In this document: positions 1 to 9,002 of the stretch, in pieces
Layout: each line of letters starts with the position of its first letter
Position numbering within the stretch: the first letter of the stretch is position 1
Assembly: GCF_003208175.1 (NCBI RefSeq)
Contig: NZ_QKMR01000001.1
Location: 102,502-166,501 of the forward strand
Length of the DNA: 64,000 nt
From: Ruminiclostridium sufflavum DSM 19573
GTDB taxonomy: Bacteria; Bacillota; Clostridia; Acetivibrionales; DSM-1351
Direction of reading: 5' to 3'
Translations under genes and position numbers: made by a program
The notes under the pieces: model-generated
Told to the model about the DNA's origin: nothing
Seen by the model: the letters and a program-made list of their open reading frames with translations, nothing else
Databases searched by the model: none

Positions 1-1269
1 CAGCTTAAATTTTGAAACCAGATTATTAAGCTGCAAAGAGCTGTCCCTGACTTTTTCCATCATCTTGTCAACAGTATTTGAATCTTCGGTAATCTCAAAC
101 ATCTTTACGGAAATTTCACTGCTGCTGTTGGCATTATCTTCATTTGCCTCTGATATTTCATTTACAGTCTTTACGGTTGATTCAATAAATTTCAGAATTT
201 TATGAGACTCGGCATTTAAGTCCTTAATAATATCGTTCATGCGTACCGCATCGTAACCATATTTCTCACTGACACCTAACAGCATATGGTAGTCTTCTAT
301 AACCTGCCTGTTTATAAATTCCAAAATTTCGTTTGCTCCCGACACCAATTCATTTACAATATTAACTGAATCGGCAGATATTCTTTGAATTTTGGAGACA
401 GTACTTTGTGTGCTCTCAGCCAATTTCCTTATTTCATCGGCAACAACAGCAAACCCCTTACCGGCTTCCCCCGCACGTGCCGATTCTATAGTTGCATTTA
501 GTGCAAGTAAATTTGTTTGCTCTGATATCTGCAAAATAGACTCTGATAATTCGGATATCTTTTCTATCGATTTGGATTTATTTATTGCTTTAATCAATTT
601 CGCTTCAGACACTTCATGAATTTCCTCGGCATTTTTCTTTGATGCAGTTGCTGCTTCCTTTAATTGAACTGCCCTTTCACTGATTTCCTCTATTGTTTTT
701 ATTCCCGTATCTGATTTTTCTGAAATTCCGACCAGCAAGCTTATTATTTCCTTAAAGGTCCCCCTCATTTCCATAGCGGCAGCAGAGGTTTCTTCAGTAC
801 AGGCAGTAAGTGACTGAACAGCCATATTGATATACTCTATTGCTGAATTCAGGTTTTCAATTTTGTTTTTTGTGGTATCACAATCTCTTTCAATATTGAC
901 GGACTCATTTTTTATTCCGCTGATAGTAAAGCTCAAGCTTTCATTCATGGAATTAAAATCTCTTGTCAGCTTGCTTATATCATCGTCGCCCTTTATATAT
1001 ATACGCCCGTTCAGTTGTCCGCTGCTTATATCATTAAAATGCAAATACATAGATCTGATGGACTTTATTATCGTAAAGTGAGCCATGAAATAGCACACCA
1101 AGCCCACGGTAATACCCGCGCAAACACAGGCCGCGATAAAGATAACCCTGTATTCATCGCTCTTATACGTGGTAAAAAAAGAAGCAAAAATGGGAAATAC
1201 AACACCCATAATTACACCAAAGCTCAATGATAAAAGCAAAAATCTTCTTATTTGTCCTGCTTTAAACAT
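1..1269 (-). CDS. Methyl-accepting chemotaxis protein (3' end cut by window edge)
   Basis: Chemoreceptor that would signal through CheW/CheA at the cell pole. Starting at the ATG at 1269, the translation shows two closely spaced hydrophobic segments (about residues 9-32 and 43-63), a HAMP-like stretch, and a long coiled-coil signalling domain with the hairpin core around [20 protein letters not shown] and the following [11 protein letters not shown]. The segment between the membrane helices is only about ten residues, so there is no periplasmic sensor domain; the input may be membrane or cytoplasmic. The frame stays open to position 1 and reads LVSKFKL there, the usual extreme C-terminus of this family, so only a few residues are probably missing. 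The GGAGG ribosome binding site at 1275-1279 lies inside an inverted repeat of the upstream tandem element, which could control translation. Confidence 0.93.
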   Translation of the reverse strand, partial: MFKAGQIRRFLLLSLSFGVIMGVVFPIFASFFTTYKSDEYRVIFIAACVCAGITVGLVCYFMAHFTIIKSIRSMYLHFNDISSGQLNGRIYIKGDDDISKLTRDFNSMNESLSFTISGIKNESVNIERDCDTTKNKIENLNSAIEYINMAVQSLTACTEETSAAAMEMRGTFKEIISLLVGISEKSDTGIKTIEEISERAVQLKEAATASKKNAEEIHEVSEAKLIKAINKSKSIEKISELSESILQISEQTNLLALNATIESARAGEAGKGFAVVADEIRKLAESTQSTVSKIQRISADSVNIVNELVSGANEILEFINRQVIEDYHMLLGVSEKYGYDAVRMNDIIKDLNAESHKILKFIESTVKTVNEISEANEDNANSSSEISVKMFEITEDSNTVDKMMEKVRDSSLQLNNLVSKFKL

Positions 1270-1270
1270 A

Positions 1271-1454
1271 CTAACCTCCACGCCCAACCTGGGCAAAAAA
1301 ATTTGGTAAAGACTTCGTGGAGGTACGCAGTTAATTCATGACCATAGCCCAATTCCTTCAAGCTAACCTCCACGCCCAATTCGGGCAAAAAAATTTGGTA
1401 AAGACTTCGTGGAGGTACGCAGCTAATTCATGACCATAGCCCAATTCCTTCAAG
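1271..1454 (-). repeat. Two tandem copies of a 92-bp element upstream of the chemoreceptor
   Basis: Positions 1271-1362 and 1363-1454 are nearly identical, with a few substitutions near the start of the unit. Each unit contains a 9-bp perfect inverted repeat (1274-1282 with 1316-1324 in the first copy) enclosing an A/T-rich segment, and a smaller inverted repeat, GCCC with GGGC. The outer stem contains the chemoreceptor ribosome binding site. A third, partial match begins at 1461. A diverged copy in the other orientation lies at 36544-36632, and a short match sits at the start of the gene beginning at 19224. No known riboswitch class is recognised. Confidence 0.8.
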
Positions 1455-1860
1455 CTCCCCCTAACCTCCACACCGGTTTTACTGCACAAAAGTGATGAAC
1501 TGCGTTTACACCGGAAAAGCCATTTATAGCTTTTACTGCTCTAAAAAACACTATGCTTGTACAAGCTCTGTTTTATTTAAACAGTTATATTCAGCCAGCC
1601 TCAATTAACACAATATTATATCATAAATATATGCACTAAGCTATCTAATTTTCTTTCGGCAAAAGCTGCGGAACATATACGGGTTTGGTCGTTCCAGTAC
1701 CTATATCAAGAAGAAAGAACCTGCCGTGAAAATCAATTACAATTACTGTCGGCCTCTATAATATCATTTTAGGGCCAAAGTCTTTACTCCTGTAATTGAT
1801 TCTAGCAAGTTCCTTCTTATGGCAAAAAAGCTTTACAGCCGAGAAATTCCCCGGTTTCTG
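1455..1860. other. Non-coding stretch with a short gene remnant
   Basis: No intact gene is seen. The minus strand has a short open frame ending at a TAG at 1645-1647 (about 1645-1746, 33 codons). It ends in protein-like sequence containing FHGRFFLLDIGTG, which resembles the C-terminal part of the short reading frame at 14324-14506 (VHGLGMVCFLDI), so it may be a decayed member of the same family or part of a dispersed repeat. A 12-bp palindrome, GCTTGTACAAGC, lies near 1555. Near 1740 the sequence CAATTACTGTCGG matches the direct repeats at 7474-7623. Confidence 0.4.
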
Positions 1861-3327
1861 CTACTTAGCGGGAAAAACAGTTATAATTTTAAGCAAATAC
1901 TGCTTCAGAAGTGCAAAATCAAGCGCATCTATTGTTCCGCTGCCATCTAAGTCAGCTGCTTTTAAATTCGTTACAGCTTCTATTCCCAGCAAATGTTTTT
2001 TCATTGCCATTAAATCCAATGCATCTATGGCTTTATCGGAATTCAGGTCACCTAACAGCACAGGTGCCTCCATGCTTCCTACAAAGGTTGTGACACTTTG
2101 AGCAGGCAGCTGGGCGGTAAAGGAACCGTCCGACACATTGACGGATGCCCCTGCCGCAACATTTTTGCTGCCGGTAGTTACGTATGTATTTACGCTTGAT
2201 AACCCTGTTGCACCATTTTGCAAATTAAATTTTTGATTTACGGCAGCAGTTCCCTTGTTAATTGCAACAATAACCACCTTACCGTCACCCTTATATGCGC
2301 TGACATAAATATTTGAATCAGGATTCTTTGTTGCATCTACTCTTATATATCCCGGACGGATAAACTTTGAGAAGTGAGCCATCATAGCACCCCGCTTACT
2401 CATTGTGCCGTCCTCCTTCATGGGACCGTAGCTTCTGCGTATATACCACCATACATATGCCTGAAATTCAGCTTCCACCATGGAATAATGCATATTCTGC
2501 GCAACCTCCAATGCCTCAGGCCAGTTGTCCGCGGAGTTTGCAGAGCTGTTGGGAACATAGACCTCCGTCATCCAGAGTTCTTTTCCCGCACCCTTTTGTT
2601 TGAAAAGAGGATAAGGAAAATTGCCGACCTGAGTACCATAAAGATGAGCTCCGAGAATATCCATATTAGCAAGTGCAGCAGCATCATTTAAAATAGGATC
2701 CGACATGTTTTTCAGATATTGAAAGGATTCCGGCGCTATTACCCTGCAATTGATCTTACCGGCATAGCTTTTCATAAAATTGAGCATTTCCTGCGGAGTC
2801 CACCACGTCCACTGATCTGCGTAGTCAGGCTCATTCTGTACGGAAATGGCGTACAGCTCAACTCCGTTTTCCTTCATAAATGCCACAAAATCATTAAGAT
2901 GCTTGGCATATGCGTCGTATTGATCATATTTAAGACGTTTTTTCCCGTTAACAGTCTCACACATCGAAGCAGGAGGATTCCAAGGTGAAGCAAATACTAT
3001 TGCACCGTTTTTGACTGCCGCTTGTGCAGTTGCCACTTCTTTCGGCCAATTGTCTTTATTCTCATCCACATGGATTCTTAAGATTGAAAAACCCAGCTGT
3101 CCGTCTCCGTTACCAAAGGCAGTCTCCCTTTGAGCTGCTGTCAAATCATCAATCCAAACCGGATGGTTAATTCCTCCAAAGCCACGAATTTCTTGCTTTT
3201 CCGATGCTAAATTTACTGCTGCATCACTTGCCGCTAAAACCTCGGCTGCGGGAAAGGTAAATATCATTGACAAGGCAATTAAGCCTGCCAAAAATATATT
3301 GACTGATTTTCTTACATTTAAATTCAT
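1861..3327 (-). CDS. Secreted GH30 glucuronoxylanase with C-terminal dockerin
   Basis: Endo-acting xylanase, probably cleaving glucuronoxylan relative to glucuronic acid side chains, and a cellulosome component. The 488-residue product has a signal peptide (about 1-32, cleavage near VLA-AS), a GH30 TIM barrel with side beta domain (about 40-420), and two dockerin repeats (about 424-485), each with a calcium-loop-like motif (GDLNSDKAIDALD and ADLDGSGTIDALD). The acid/base is predicted as Glu166 in QNEPDY and the nucleophile as Glu255 in MTEVYV. WWYIRRSYG (293-301) matches the arginine/tyrosine loop that binds glucuronate in subfamily 8. The dockerin implies docking on a scaffoldin outside the window. 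The GH30 family is clear; the subfamily is inferred from the motif. Confidence 0.93.
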   Translation of the reverse strand: MNLNVRKSVNIFLAGLIALSMIFTFPAAEVLAASDAAVNLASEKQEIRGFGGINHPVWIDDLTAAQRETAFGNGDGQLGFSILRIHVDENKDNWPKEVATAQAAVKNGAIVFASPWNPPASMCETVNGKKRLKYDQYDAYAKHLNDFVAFMKENGVELYAISVQNEPDYADQWTWWTPQEMLNFMKSYAGKINCRVIAPESFQYLKNMSDPILNDAAALANMDILGAHLYGTQVGNFPYPLFKQKGAGKELWMTEVYVPNSSANSADNWPEALEVAQNMHYSMVEAEFQAYVWWYIRRSYGPMKEDGTMSKRGAMMAHFSKFIRPGYIRVDATKNPDSNIYVSAYKGDGKVVIVAINKGTAAVNQKFNLQNGATGLSSVNTYVTTGSKNVAAGASVNVSDGSFTAQLPAQSVTTFVGSMEAPVLLGDLNSDKAIDALDLMAMKKHLLGIEAVTNLKAADLDGSGTIDALDFALLKQYLLKIITVFPAK

Positions 3328-3725
3328 ATTTCCCCATCTCCTATAAAATATTTTTAATCAAAAACCGTCAAGCAAATTATTTTTGATTGCGTATTGCCGC
3401 AAATGCTTGTCCTTCTTATCTTTTTGATATTAATAAATGCTATAGGCACGCACTTGCTTATGTCTGACAAGGCTGATTCAGCGGAATTCTTACCTTCTTC
3501 CGGTATGGTTATATCTCCTCCTGTATGTTATTTATTTTTTTAACTATATTATACATTATTATGGCATTTATGTCATTACGATTATTGTTAAAGCAGTATT
3601 CAAATTAATATGCAAAGCTGTAATGTCAACAAATGTGAAAAACATGACAAGAAATGCAAAGTAAATTCCATATAATAATGGTAAACTTATATAAGTTCAC
3701 AAAAAACAATAATGGAGATTATAAA
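3328..3725. other. Divergent intergenic region between GH30 and GH43 genes
   Basis: Apart from the minus-strand promoter at 3548-3576, the region is AT-rich. A 12-bp palindrome ACTTATATAAGT at 3685-3696 lies just upstream of the GH43 start and could be an operator. No clear plus-strand -35/-10 pair with normal spacing was found. Confidence 0.35.
3548..3576 (-). promoter_or_regulatory. Predicted sigma-A promoter for the GH30 gene
   Basis: On the minus strand, ATGACA (3571-3576), a 17-nt spacer and TATAAT (3548-3553) form a good promoter and imply a leader of about 215 nt before the GH30 ATG. The leader contains a GGAGGAG stretch far from the start codon that is not explained. Not tested. Confidence 0.5.
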
Positions 3726-4709
3726 ATGGAAAATAACAGCAATCAAAACAAGCCTTTAGTAACCCATATTTATACCGCTGACCCTTCAGCACATGTTTTT
3801 GAGGGTAAAATATATATTTATCCTTCCCATGATTTAGAACATGACGGACCTGATAACAACAACGGAGATCAGTACAAGATGGAGGATTATCATGTCTTAT
3901 CCATGGACGATACAGCTTCTCCCTGCATTGACCACGGAGAAGCTCTTCACATGAAGGATGTCCCCTGGGTAAGCGAGCAAATGTGGGCGCCTGACGCAGC
4001 ATATAAAAACGGTACTTATTATCTGTTTTTTCCGGCAAGAGACAAGGAAGGAATATTCCGCATCGGTGCGGCAACAAGCAAAAATCCTGCCGGTCCTTTT
4101 AAACCCGAGCCGAATTATATCCCCGGAAGCTTCAGTATTGATCCCGCAGTGTTCGTTGATGATGACGGAAAATCCTATATATATTTCGGAGGTCTTTGGG
4201 GCGGGCAGTTAGAAAAATGGCAAACCGGAGAATTTGCAGCTGATGCGAAAGGTCCTTCAAACACTGAGCCTGCTTTAGGACCTATGGTGTCAGAGTTAAG
4301 TGATGACCTCCTTGCTTTTAAGAATGCTCCGCAGGAAATTCAGATTGTTGATGAAAACGGCAGGCCTCTGACTGCCGGTGAGCGTGATAAAAGATACTTC
4401 GAAGGGCCTTGGATACATAAGTATAACGGCTGCTATTATTTATCCTATTCTACAGGAGATACTCATTGTCTCGTCTATGCTGTAGGCAAGAGTCCTAAGG
4501 GGCCTTTTACCTTCAAGGGCAGAATTTTGGAGCCTGTTATCGGATGGACAACCCATCATTCAATTGTTCAGTTTAAGGATAAATGGTATCTGTTCTATCA
4601 TGACAGCTCTTTGTCAGGAGGGATTAACCACAAGCGCTGTGTTAAATATACAGAATTGAAATATAATGCTGACGGTACAATTCAAACCATAAAGCCTTAT
4701 GAGGACTAA
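3726..4709 (+). CDS. Intracellular GH43 beta-xylosidase / alpha-L-arabinofuranosidase
   Basis: Five-bladed beta-propeller glycosidase removing xylose or arabinose from xylo-oligosaccharides. The predicted catalytic triad is the Asp in TADPSAHVF (general base), the Asp in SIDPAVFVDDDG (pKa modulator) and the Glu in YFEGPWIHK (acid). The open frame reaches upstream to 3654, but the ATG at 3726 is chosen because GGAG lies eight bases before it; this gives 327 residues. There is no signal peptide or dockerin, unlike the flanking GH30 and GH18 enzymes, so it probably finishes imported oligosaccharides in the cytoplasm. A strong terminator follows. Substrate choice between xylosides and arabinosides cannot be settled from sequence. 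Confidence 0.85.
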   Translation: MENNSNQNKPLVTHIYTADPSAHVFEGKIYIYPSHDLEHDGPDNNNGDQYKMEDYHVLSMDDTASPCIDHGEALHMKDVPWVSEQMWAPDAAYKNGTYYLFFPARDKEGIFRIGAATSKNPAGPFKPEPNYIPGSFSIDPAVFVDDDGKSYIYFGGLWGGQLEKWQTGEFAADAKGPSNTEPALGPMVSELSDDLLAFKNAPQEIQIVDENGRPLTAGERDKRYFEGPWIHKYNGCYYLSYSTGDTHCLVYAVGKSPKGPFTFKGRILEPVIGWTTHHSIVQFKDKWYLFYHDSSLSGGINHKRCVKYTELKYNADGTIQTIKPYED

Positions 4710-4750
4710 CCTGTGCATCAAGGCTTCCTGAAATAAAATATTTTGAACAG

Positions 4751-4799
4751 CCCTTATTTCGGATTGTGTAAAAGCAGTCCTGATAAGGGTCGCATTTTT
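4751..4799 (+). terminator. Rho-independent terminator after GH43 (possibly bidirectional)
   Basis: CCCTTAT at 4751-4757 pairs with ATAAGGG at 4783-4789. An inner GGATTG/CAGTCC stem lies inside, and T residues follow at 4795-4799. It lies between convergent genes and overlaps the stop codon of the GH18 gene, so it may serve both strands. Confidence 0.75.
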
Positions 4800-6297
4800 A
4801 AGGCTTCATAGGCTGTGGAATTCTATTCTCCAATAAAATCAGCTTGAGGCTTGCAAGGTCAATGGCATCAATATTACCATCAGTATTAATATCTGCCGCT
4901 TCCTTGCTTGTCAAGGCATCCCTGCCAAGAAGATATGCCTTCAGAAGGGCAAAATCAATTGAATCCACAAAGCCATCCTCATTTACATCACCATAATATC
5001 CGGTATGCTCCGGATTTTCTCCCTTATTAATTCCAAGTCTTTCTGCAACCAGGCTTTGAAGCGCCAGTTTTTTATCGCAGGAAAATTCCCAGAACATTAC
5101 ACCCCCAAGCCCCATGTCCTTTAGGTAATCAAGCTTATACCCTATTGACTCTTCATCATCATATGTAATAAATGTGTTACCATTATATAAGTACGGCATT
5201 TTGGCCATGTCATCCCAATAACGTGTATAGCCGTTCTTGCCGGCGTAATTTTCTGCAATATCCCAGTAATCAAAGGAGGAGCCTTCCCATGTACCGCTTC
5301 CGTAGCCTGCTGATGTTGCTGCCGTCCCGTTTTTGTACAATCCGGTTCCGTCCGGGTCCTTTACATTTATCCAGCCTTTCCCGTAGAAGGCCATTCCTAA
5401 ATTCAAATCAACCGGCCTTACTCCTGCTTTTATGTATTCTTCAATTGTGTCAGAAACACATAAGGAGCTTCCGGAAGAGCCATCATACAGCGGAGTAACA
5501 TGGTTTGTAGCTGTATCCCATGCTCCGTGATAATCATATGTCATGACATTAATATAATCCAGGTACTGCATCATGCCTGCCACCTTACAATTTGCCACAA
5601 ACTCAGGGCTGGCAGCTCCCGCAATACTCAGGAAATATTTCTTTCCATCCTTTTCCCCCTGTGAATCCAGTGCCATTCTTATTTCCTTGAGAAGCAAAAT
5701 GTAGTTATCCCCATCATCCGCCCGGTGAGGAATATTGTCACCTCCAGATACGGGATACTCCCAGTCAAGATCCACACCGTCAAAGCCGTATTTTACCACA
5801 AAATCCACTGCTGACCGGGCACATGCTTTTCTCAGTGCATCCGAGGCTGCTACTCCCGAAAAGTTTTTTGACCAGGTCCATCCTCCCACTGATATTAGTG
5901 TTTTTATATGAGGATATTGCTCCTTCATTTTAACCAATCGGCCGAAGTGCCCCCTGAGCTCTGTTTCCCATGTATCATCTCCAAACGGCTTTTCGGTATC
6001 AATCCACGGATCTCCCACCGTAACGGTTCCGTCTGGCGATAGATTTGCAAATGCAAAATTAATATGTGTTAAAAGTGAAGGAGCTATATCTTCCACCTCA
6101 ACAGCTCTTTCGTATCCGCACCACGAAGCAAAATACGCCACATTTCTGTACTGCTGTAAAGCCGTACCGGCTGTCACCGTATCCCTTGCCGAGACAGCCA
6201 AGACCTCTGAAATTCCCGTTAAGCTGAACAGCATTGCTGCAGCCAATAAAACTGCGGCAGACAAGCACCCTTTCTTTCTCCTGTTTTTCAAATTCAT
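4798..6297 (-). CDS. Secreted GH18 chitinase with C-terminal dockerin
   Basis: Hydrolyses chitin or related beta-1,4-GlcNAc polymers by substrate-assisted catalysis. The 499-residue product has a signal peptide (about 1-35) and a GH18 barrel (about 50-415) with the signature SVGGW near 137 and DGVDLDWE at 173-180, where Glu180 is the proton donor. The barrel's closing strand reads [11 protein letters not shown], and two dockerin repeats occupy about 433-490 ([13 protein letters not shown] and [13 protein letters not shown]). Dockerin-bearing GH18 enzymes are typical cellulosome components of cellulolytic clostridia. It is transcribed towards the convergent GH43 gene. Confidence 0.94.
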   Translation of the reverse strand: MNLKNRRKKGCLSAAVLLAAAMLFSLTGISEVLAVSARDTVTAGTALQQYRNVAYFASWCGYERAVEVEDIAPSLLTHINFAFANLSPDGTVTVGDPWIDTEKPFGDDTWETELRGHFGRLVKMKEQYPHIKTLISVGGWTWSKNFSGVAASDALRKACARSAVDFVVKYGFDGVDLDWEYPVSGGDNIPHRADDGDNYILLLKEIRMALDSQGEKDGKKYFLSIAGAASPEFVANCKVAGMMQYLDYINVMTYDYHGAWDTATNHVTPLYDGSSGSSLCVSDTIEEYIKAGVRPVDLNLGMAFYGKGWINVKDPDGTGLYKNGTAATSAGYGSGTWEGSSFDYWDIAENYAGKNGYTRYWDDMAKMPYLYNGNTFITYDDEESIGYKLDYLKDMGLGGVMFWEFSCDKKLALQSLVAERLGINKGENPEHTGYYGDVNEDGFVDSIDFALLKAYLLGRDALTSKEAADINTDGNIDAIDLASLKLILLENRIPQPMKP

Positions 6298-6476
6298 CCT
6301 GCTTTTCCCCTCTCTAAAAGTTTTTTAAATCTTCATAGACTTATCTTATAGAGCATAAAATGACAGGATAATTATATCATATTATTCCAATTTTTACTTT
6401 ATATTTCTAAGTTTTTACATCAATTTTCAATATATGCATTTCCACTTCAGCCGGCATTCATTTTGGGCTTTACTGT

Positions 6477-7406
6477 CTAAGTCTCGGCAATAACCTTTCC
6501 AAGCCCGGTCAAGTCATATCCTCCTATACCTTCAAGCTCCATCCTGAATTCATTAGAACGAATGGCCTCAATAGCCGCCTGAAACGGAGCCTTGCCCACA
6601 TCCTCCTTTTTAATGACAAGATCATACCTTTCTGTCTGAAGAGGAATAAAATCAATACCTTTCACCTGCAATCCCGATTTTTCATTGCCTATGCCCATGT
6701 CGGCTCCTCCCCGGGCAACAGTGCTGGCAATGGCAAGATGCGATGTGCTTTCACGGTTATATCCTTTAATGCTGTCCGGTTGAATGCCGAGCCTTCTTAA
6801 ATGCTCATCCAGCAGAACTCTTGTTCCGCTTCCCTTCTCACGATTTATAATCACAATATCCTTTCTTTTCAAGTCCTCCCATCCGCTTATTTCCTTGGGA
6901 TTGCCTCCGGCAACATAGAACCCTTGAAGCCTGCAGGCAAGATTAATAATTACTGCGGAAACTCCGGGAAGCATTCTCCTTACAAACGGAACATTATATT
7001 CTCCCGTATCTCCGTCCCATAAATGGGCTGTTGCCATTTGAGCATCTCCGTTGTACAGGGCATAAAGGCCGTTATAGCTTCCAACATATGAACGTAAGGC
7101 CTGTACCCCTTTGGAATTGATTTGAAGATGCCGGGATAAAATATCCAGTAAAATGTCCTGTCCGCAGATTACAAAATTGCTGCCTTGAATAAGGCTATCA
7201 TTATAAGCAGCAGATATTGCCTTATCCTTCCTGATACCTTTATTTCTGCTTTTATATTCATTAACATCCTTTAAATCCACCCGGACTTTCCTTCCTACTC
7301 TGTATGCGTTGAGTTCTCCCCGCTTAATAAGCTCATAAACTGTGTTTTTTGCTATTTTAAGTATACCCGCAACTTCCTGTGGTGTTAAAGCAGTATTATC
7401 ATTCAT
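6477..7406 (-). CDS. One-component regulator: excisionase-type HTH + PBP-like sensor
   Basis: Residues about 5-55 (LTPQEVAGILKIAKNTVYEL) are a MerR/excisionase-like winged helix. The rest (about 75-305) resembles the PBP-like ligand-binding domain (PF12727 type) found in molybdate-related regulators and MoeA fusions, with typical segments GSGTRVLLDEHL and VARGGADMGIG. The protein has no signal peptide, so it should sense a cytoplasmic ligand, plausibly an oxyanion such as molybdate or tungstate; the ligand is inference. The start at 7406 is chosen over the longer frame from 7478 because AAGGAG lies seven bases upstream, giving 309 residues. Direct repeats lie upstream (7474-7623), and a cytosolic binding-protein gene lies divergently at 8996. 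Confidence 0.78.
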   Translation of the reverse strand: MNDNTALTPQEVAGILKIAKNTVYELIKRGELNAYRVGRKVRVDLKDVNEYKSRNKGIRKDKAISAAYNDSLIQGSNFVICGQDILLDILSRHLQINSKGVQALRSYVGSYNGLYALYNGDAQMATAHLWDGDTGEYNVPFVRRMLPGVSAVIINLACRLQGFYVAGGNPKEISGWEDLKRKDIVIINREKGSGTRVLLDEHLRRLGIQPDSIKGYNRESTSHLAIASTVARGGADMGIGNEKSGLQVKGIDFIPLQTERYDLVIKKEDVGKAPFQAAIEAIRSNEFRMELEGIGGYDLTGLGKVIAET

Positions 7407-7473
7407 ATTGGAGCTCCTTAATTCTATAATCATGTATATAAAAAATAAAATGTGATGGAAATATATATCAAAA

Positions 7474-7623
7474 GTCAATTACTATCGGCTAAAAAACCGA
7501 TTCCATCGGTGGATAGTTTGGGCACCTAAAAAGACTATATATCGTCGCGAAGGCTTGAACAGTAATTGACTTTAGTCAATTACTGTCGGCTAAATAAACG
7601 ATATAATCGTCCGATAGTTTGGG
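7474..7623. repeat. Pair of 49-bp direct repeats with hairpin potential, 101 bp apart
   Basis: Copies at 7474-7522 and 7575-7623 share GTCAATTACT(A/G)TCGGCTAAA at the start and GATAGTTTGGG at the end. Each folds as a hairpin (ACT-TC with GATAGT, and CCGAT with ATCGG). The second copy carries compensating changes in the inner stem (ACGAT with ATCGT), suggesting the fold is maintained. Between them, 7560-7587 is a 13-bp arm palindrome (ACAGTAATTGACT with AGTCAATTACTGT). They sit directly upstream of the regulator gene and could be its own operators or a repeat element. Confidence 0.6.
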
Positions 7624-7710
7624 TTTGAGACTGAAGCCTCCTGCAGTTAAAAAATAAATTTATTGTCAGCCTGAGAAACTACTTACCCTTTAGACGGAAC
7701 ACGCCCAGTT

Positions 7711-7815
7711 CATGAACTGCCCGGAGCAGGAAACCGGAAACCCTATATTCTTAAAAAGAGATGGAATATCGTCCTTGATATTTTAGCATACGAAAGGCTT
7801 TAACCATAATTGACC
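7711..7815. repeat. Dispersed repeat, copy 1
   Basis: Alignable by eye with 14389-14485. Shared blocks are CATGAAC, ATAT-GTCC, GATATTTTA, CGAA-GGCTT and ATTGAC, in the same order and spacing. On the minus strand both copies contain a decayed reading frame of similar pattern (IKxxDxxxLFxxxxF). Probably a remnant of a repeated gene or mobile element; the family is not recognised. Confidence 0.5.
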
Positions 7816-8069
7816 TTAATGATATCCTACTATTAACAAATATTATATATTTTAAAAATTAAAAAATCAAATAATATAACAGATAAGAATACCGGCTCAA
7901 CATATATTCTCTTCATCACAAAATTGAATTTATTTTGTTCCAAGCATGCAAAACAAACTCACAGCGGTTTTATTGAAAGCACCTTGCGTTTTTTTGACAA
8001 AATGCCATATATCTTGTTTGTTTAAGCATATAAGCAAAGGAAAAAGCAAACGCAATATTGATTTGCAAA

Positions 8070-8310
8070 AATAGAAAATGAAATTTTATCAAGAAAAAAT
8101 TTCATTTTCTATTGATTTTTAGTTTTAAGACTAATATAATAATAATATGATACAACATAACAACACAGAATAAAACATAACAAGCTAAATAGCATTTTAT
8201 GATTTTAATTACGTCTTGTTATGTTTAAACTAATAAAACAAAGAAAAAATAATATATAGCATTTCCTAAAAGAGCTCAATGACGAGGATATAACATTGTT
8301 TGTTATATTT
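8070..8310 (+). promoter_or_regulatory. Leader with three inverted repeats ahead of the methyltransferase gene
   Basis: The region 7407-8357 holds no gene. Close to the next gene are three perfect inverted repeats: an 18-bp arm hairpin at 8070-8087/8096-8113 followed by a T-rich run, a 12-bp arm repeat AAACATAACAAG/CTTGTTATGTTT at 8173-8184/8215-8226, and an 8-bp hairpin ATATAACA/TGTTATAT at 8288-8295/8301-8308 followed by TTTTTGTCATTTTTTT. The last looks like an attenuator terminator 50 bases before the start codon. CATAACA and TGTTATG half-sites recur, which also suits repressor operators. Confidence 0.55.
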
Positions 8311-8357
8311 TTGTCATTTTTTTATTTATAAAAACTTAATGAACGGAGGCAACGTAA

Positions 8358-9002
8358 ATGAATAAAAAAGCTTATGAATTTGATGCTATCGCAAACGGAC
8401 CGTTTTTTCCGGTCTATCCTGTAATTGCACAGCAAATCAAGGATAAAACAAAAATACTATCAGGCAGGTGCCTTGATATCGGAAGCGGCGGAGGACATTT
8501 GGGTCTTTCCCTCGCACAAATCACAAATCTGGAGGTGGTTCTTCTTGATAAGCTTGAAGATGCTATTGACATTGCAGACAGGCGTGTTAACAGCTGGGGG
8601 CTTTCAGAAAGAGCCTCGACGCTTCTTGGCGATGCTCAGCAAATTCCCCTCCAGGATAATACCGTTAATTTATGTATAAGCAGAGGCTCTGTATGGTTCT
8701 GGGAAGATCAGAAAAAGGGCTTTGAGGAAATTTACAGAGTTCTTGCAAACGGAGGCATGGCATATATCGGCGGAGGCTTCGGCAACGAAGAGCTGAAAAA
8801 GCAAGTGGATAAAAAAATGAAGGGGCACAGCAGCGAATGGCCCAAAAGCAGGAATCAGCCTGTTGAGGGCAACGCAATTCAGCACTTCATAGAGGTATTG
8901 TATAAGGCTGGTATTTTTAATTTTGAAATAACCGATGATGAAAGGGGTATTTGGGTTATTTTTGAAAAGCCTGAAATACAAGAGGAGGTGAAAGCTTGTT
9001 AA
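8358..9002 (+). CDS. Class I SAM-dependent methyltransferase
   Basis: A 214-residue Rossmann-fold methyltransferase. Motif I is CLDIGSGGGHLGLSLA (about 38-53), the acidic post-I strand is VVLLDKLEDA, the loop GDAQQIPLQDNTVNLCISRG follows, and the later motif is YRVLANGGMAYIGGG. The substrate is unknown; small ubiquinone/menaquinone-type and arsenite methyltransferases share this architecture, but no arsenite cysteine pattern is evident. The ATG at 8358 follows GGAGG at a good distance. It overlaps the next gene by seven bases, so the two are translationally coupled and probably act on related chemistry. Confidence 0.85.
   Translation: MNKKAYEFDAIANGPFFPVYPVIAQQIKDKTKILSGRCLDIGSGGGHLGLSLAQITNLEVVLLDKLEDAIDIADRRVNSWGLSERASTLLGDAQQIPLQDNTVNLCISRGSVWFWEDQKKGFEEIYRVLANGGMAYIGGGFGNEELKKQVDKKMKGHSSEWPKSRNQPVEGNAIQHFIEVLYKAGIFNFEITDDERGIWVIFEKPEIQEEVKAC

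Noticed and set aside
7406-7478. Extended N-terminus of the HTH regulator from 7478
   Set aside because: The extra 24 residues are hydrophobic and overlap a repeat; the start at 7406 has AAGGAG at the right distance.
7690-7760. Molybdenum-cofactor-type RNA motif near the PBP-like regulator
   Set aside because: Local GC-rich hairpin (CAGTTCATGAACTG) was suggestive given the oxyanion-like regulator, but the conserved motif could not be traced and the sequence is better explained as part of a dispersed repeat.
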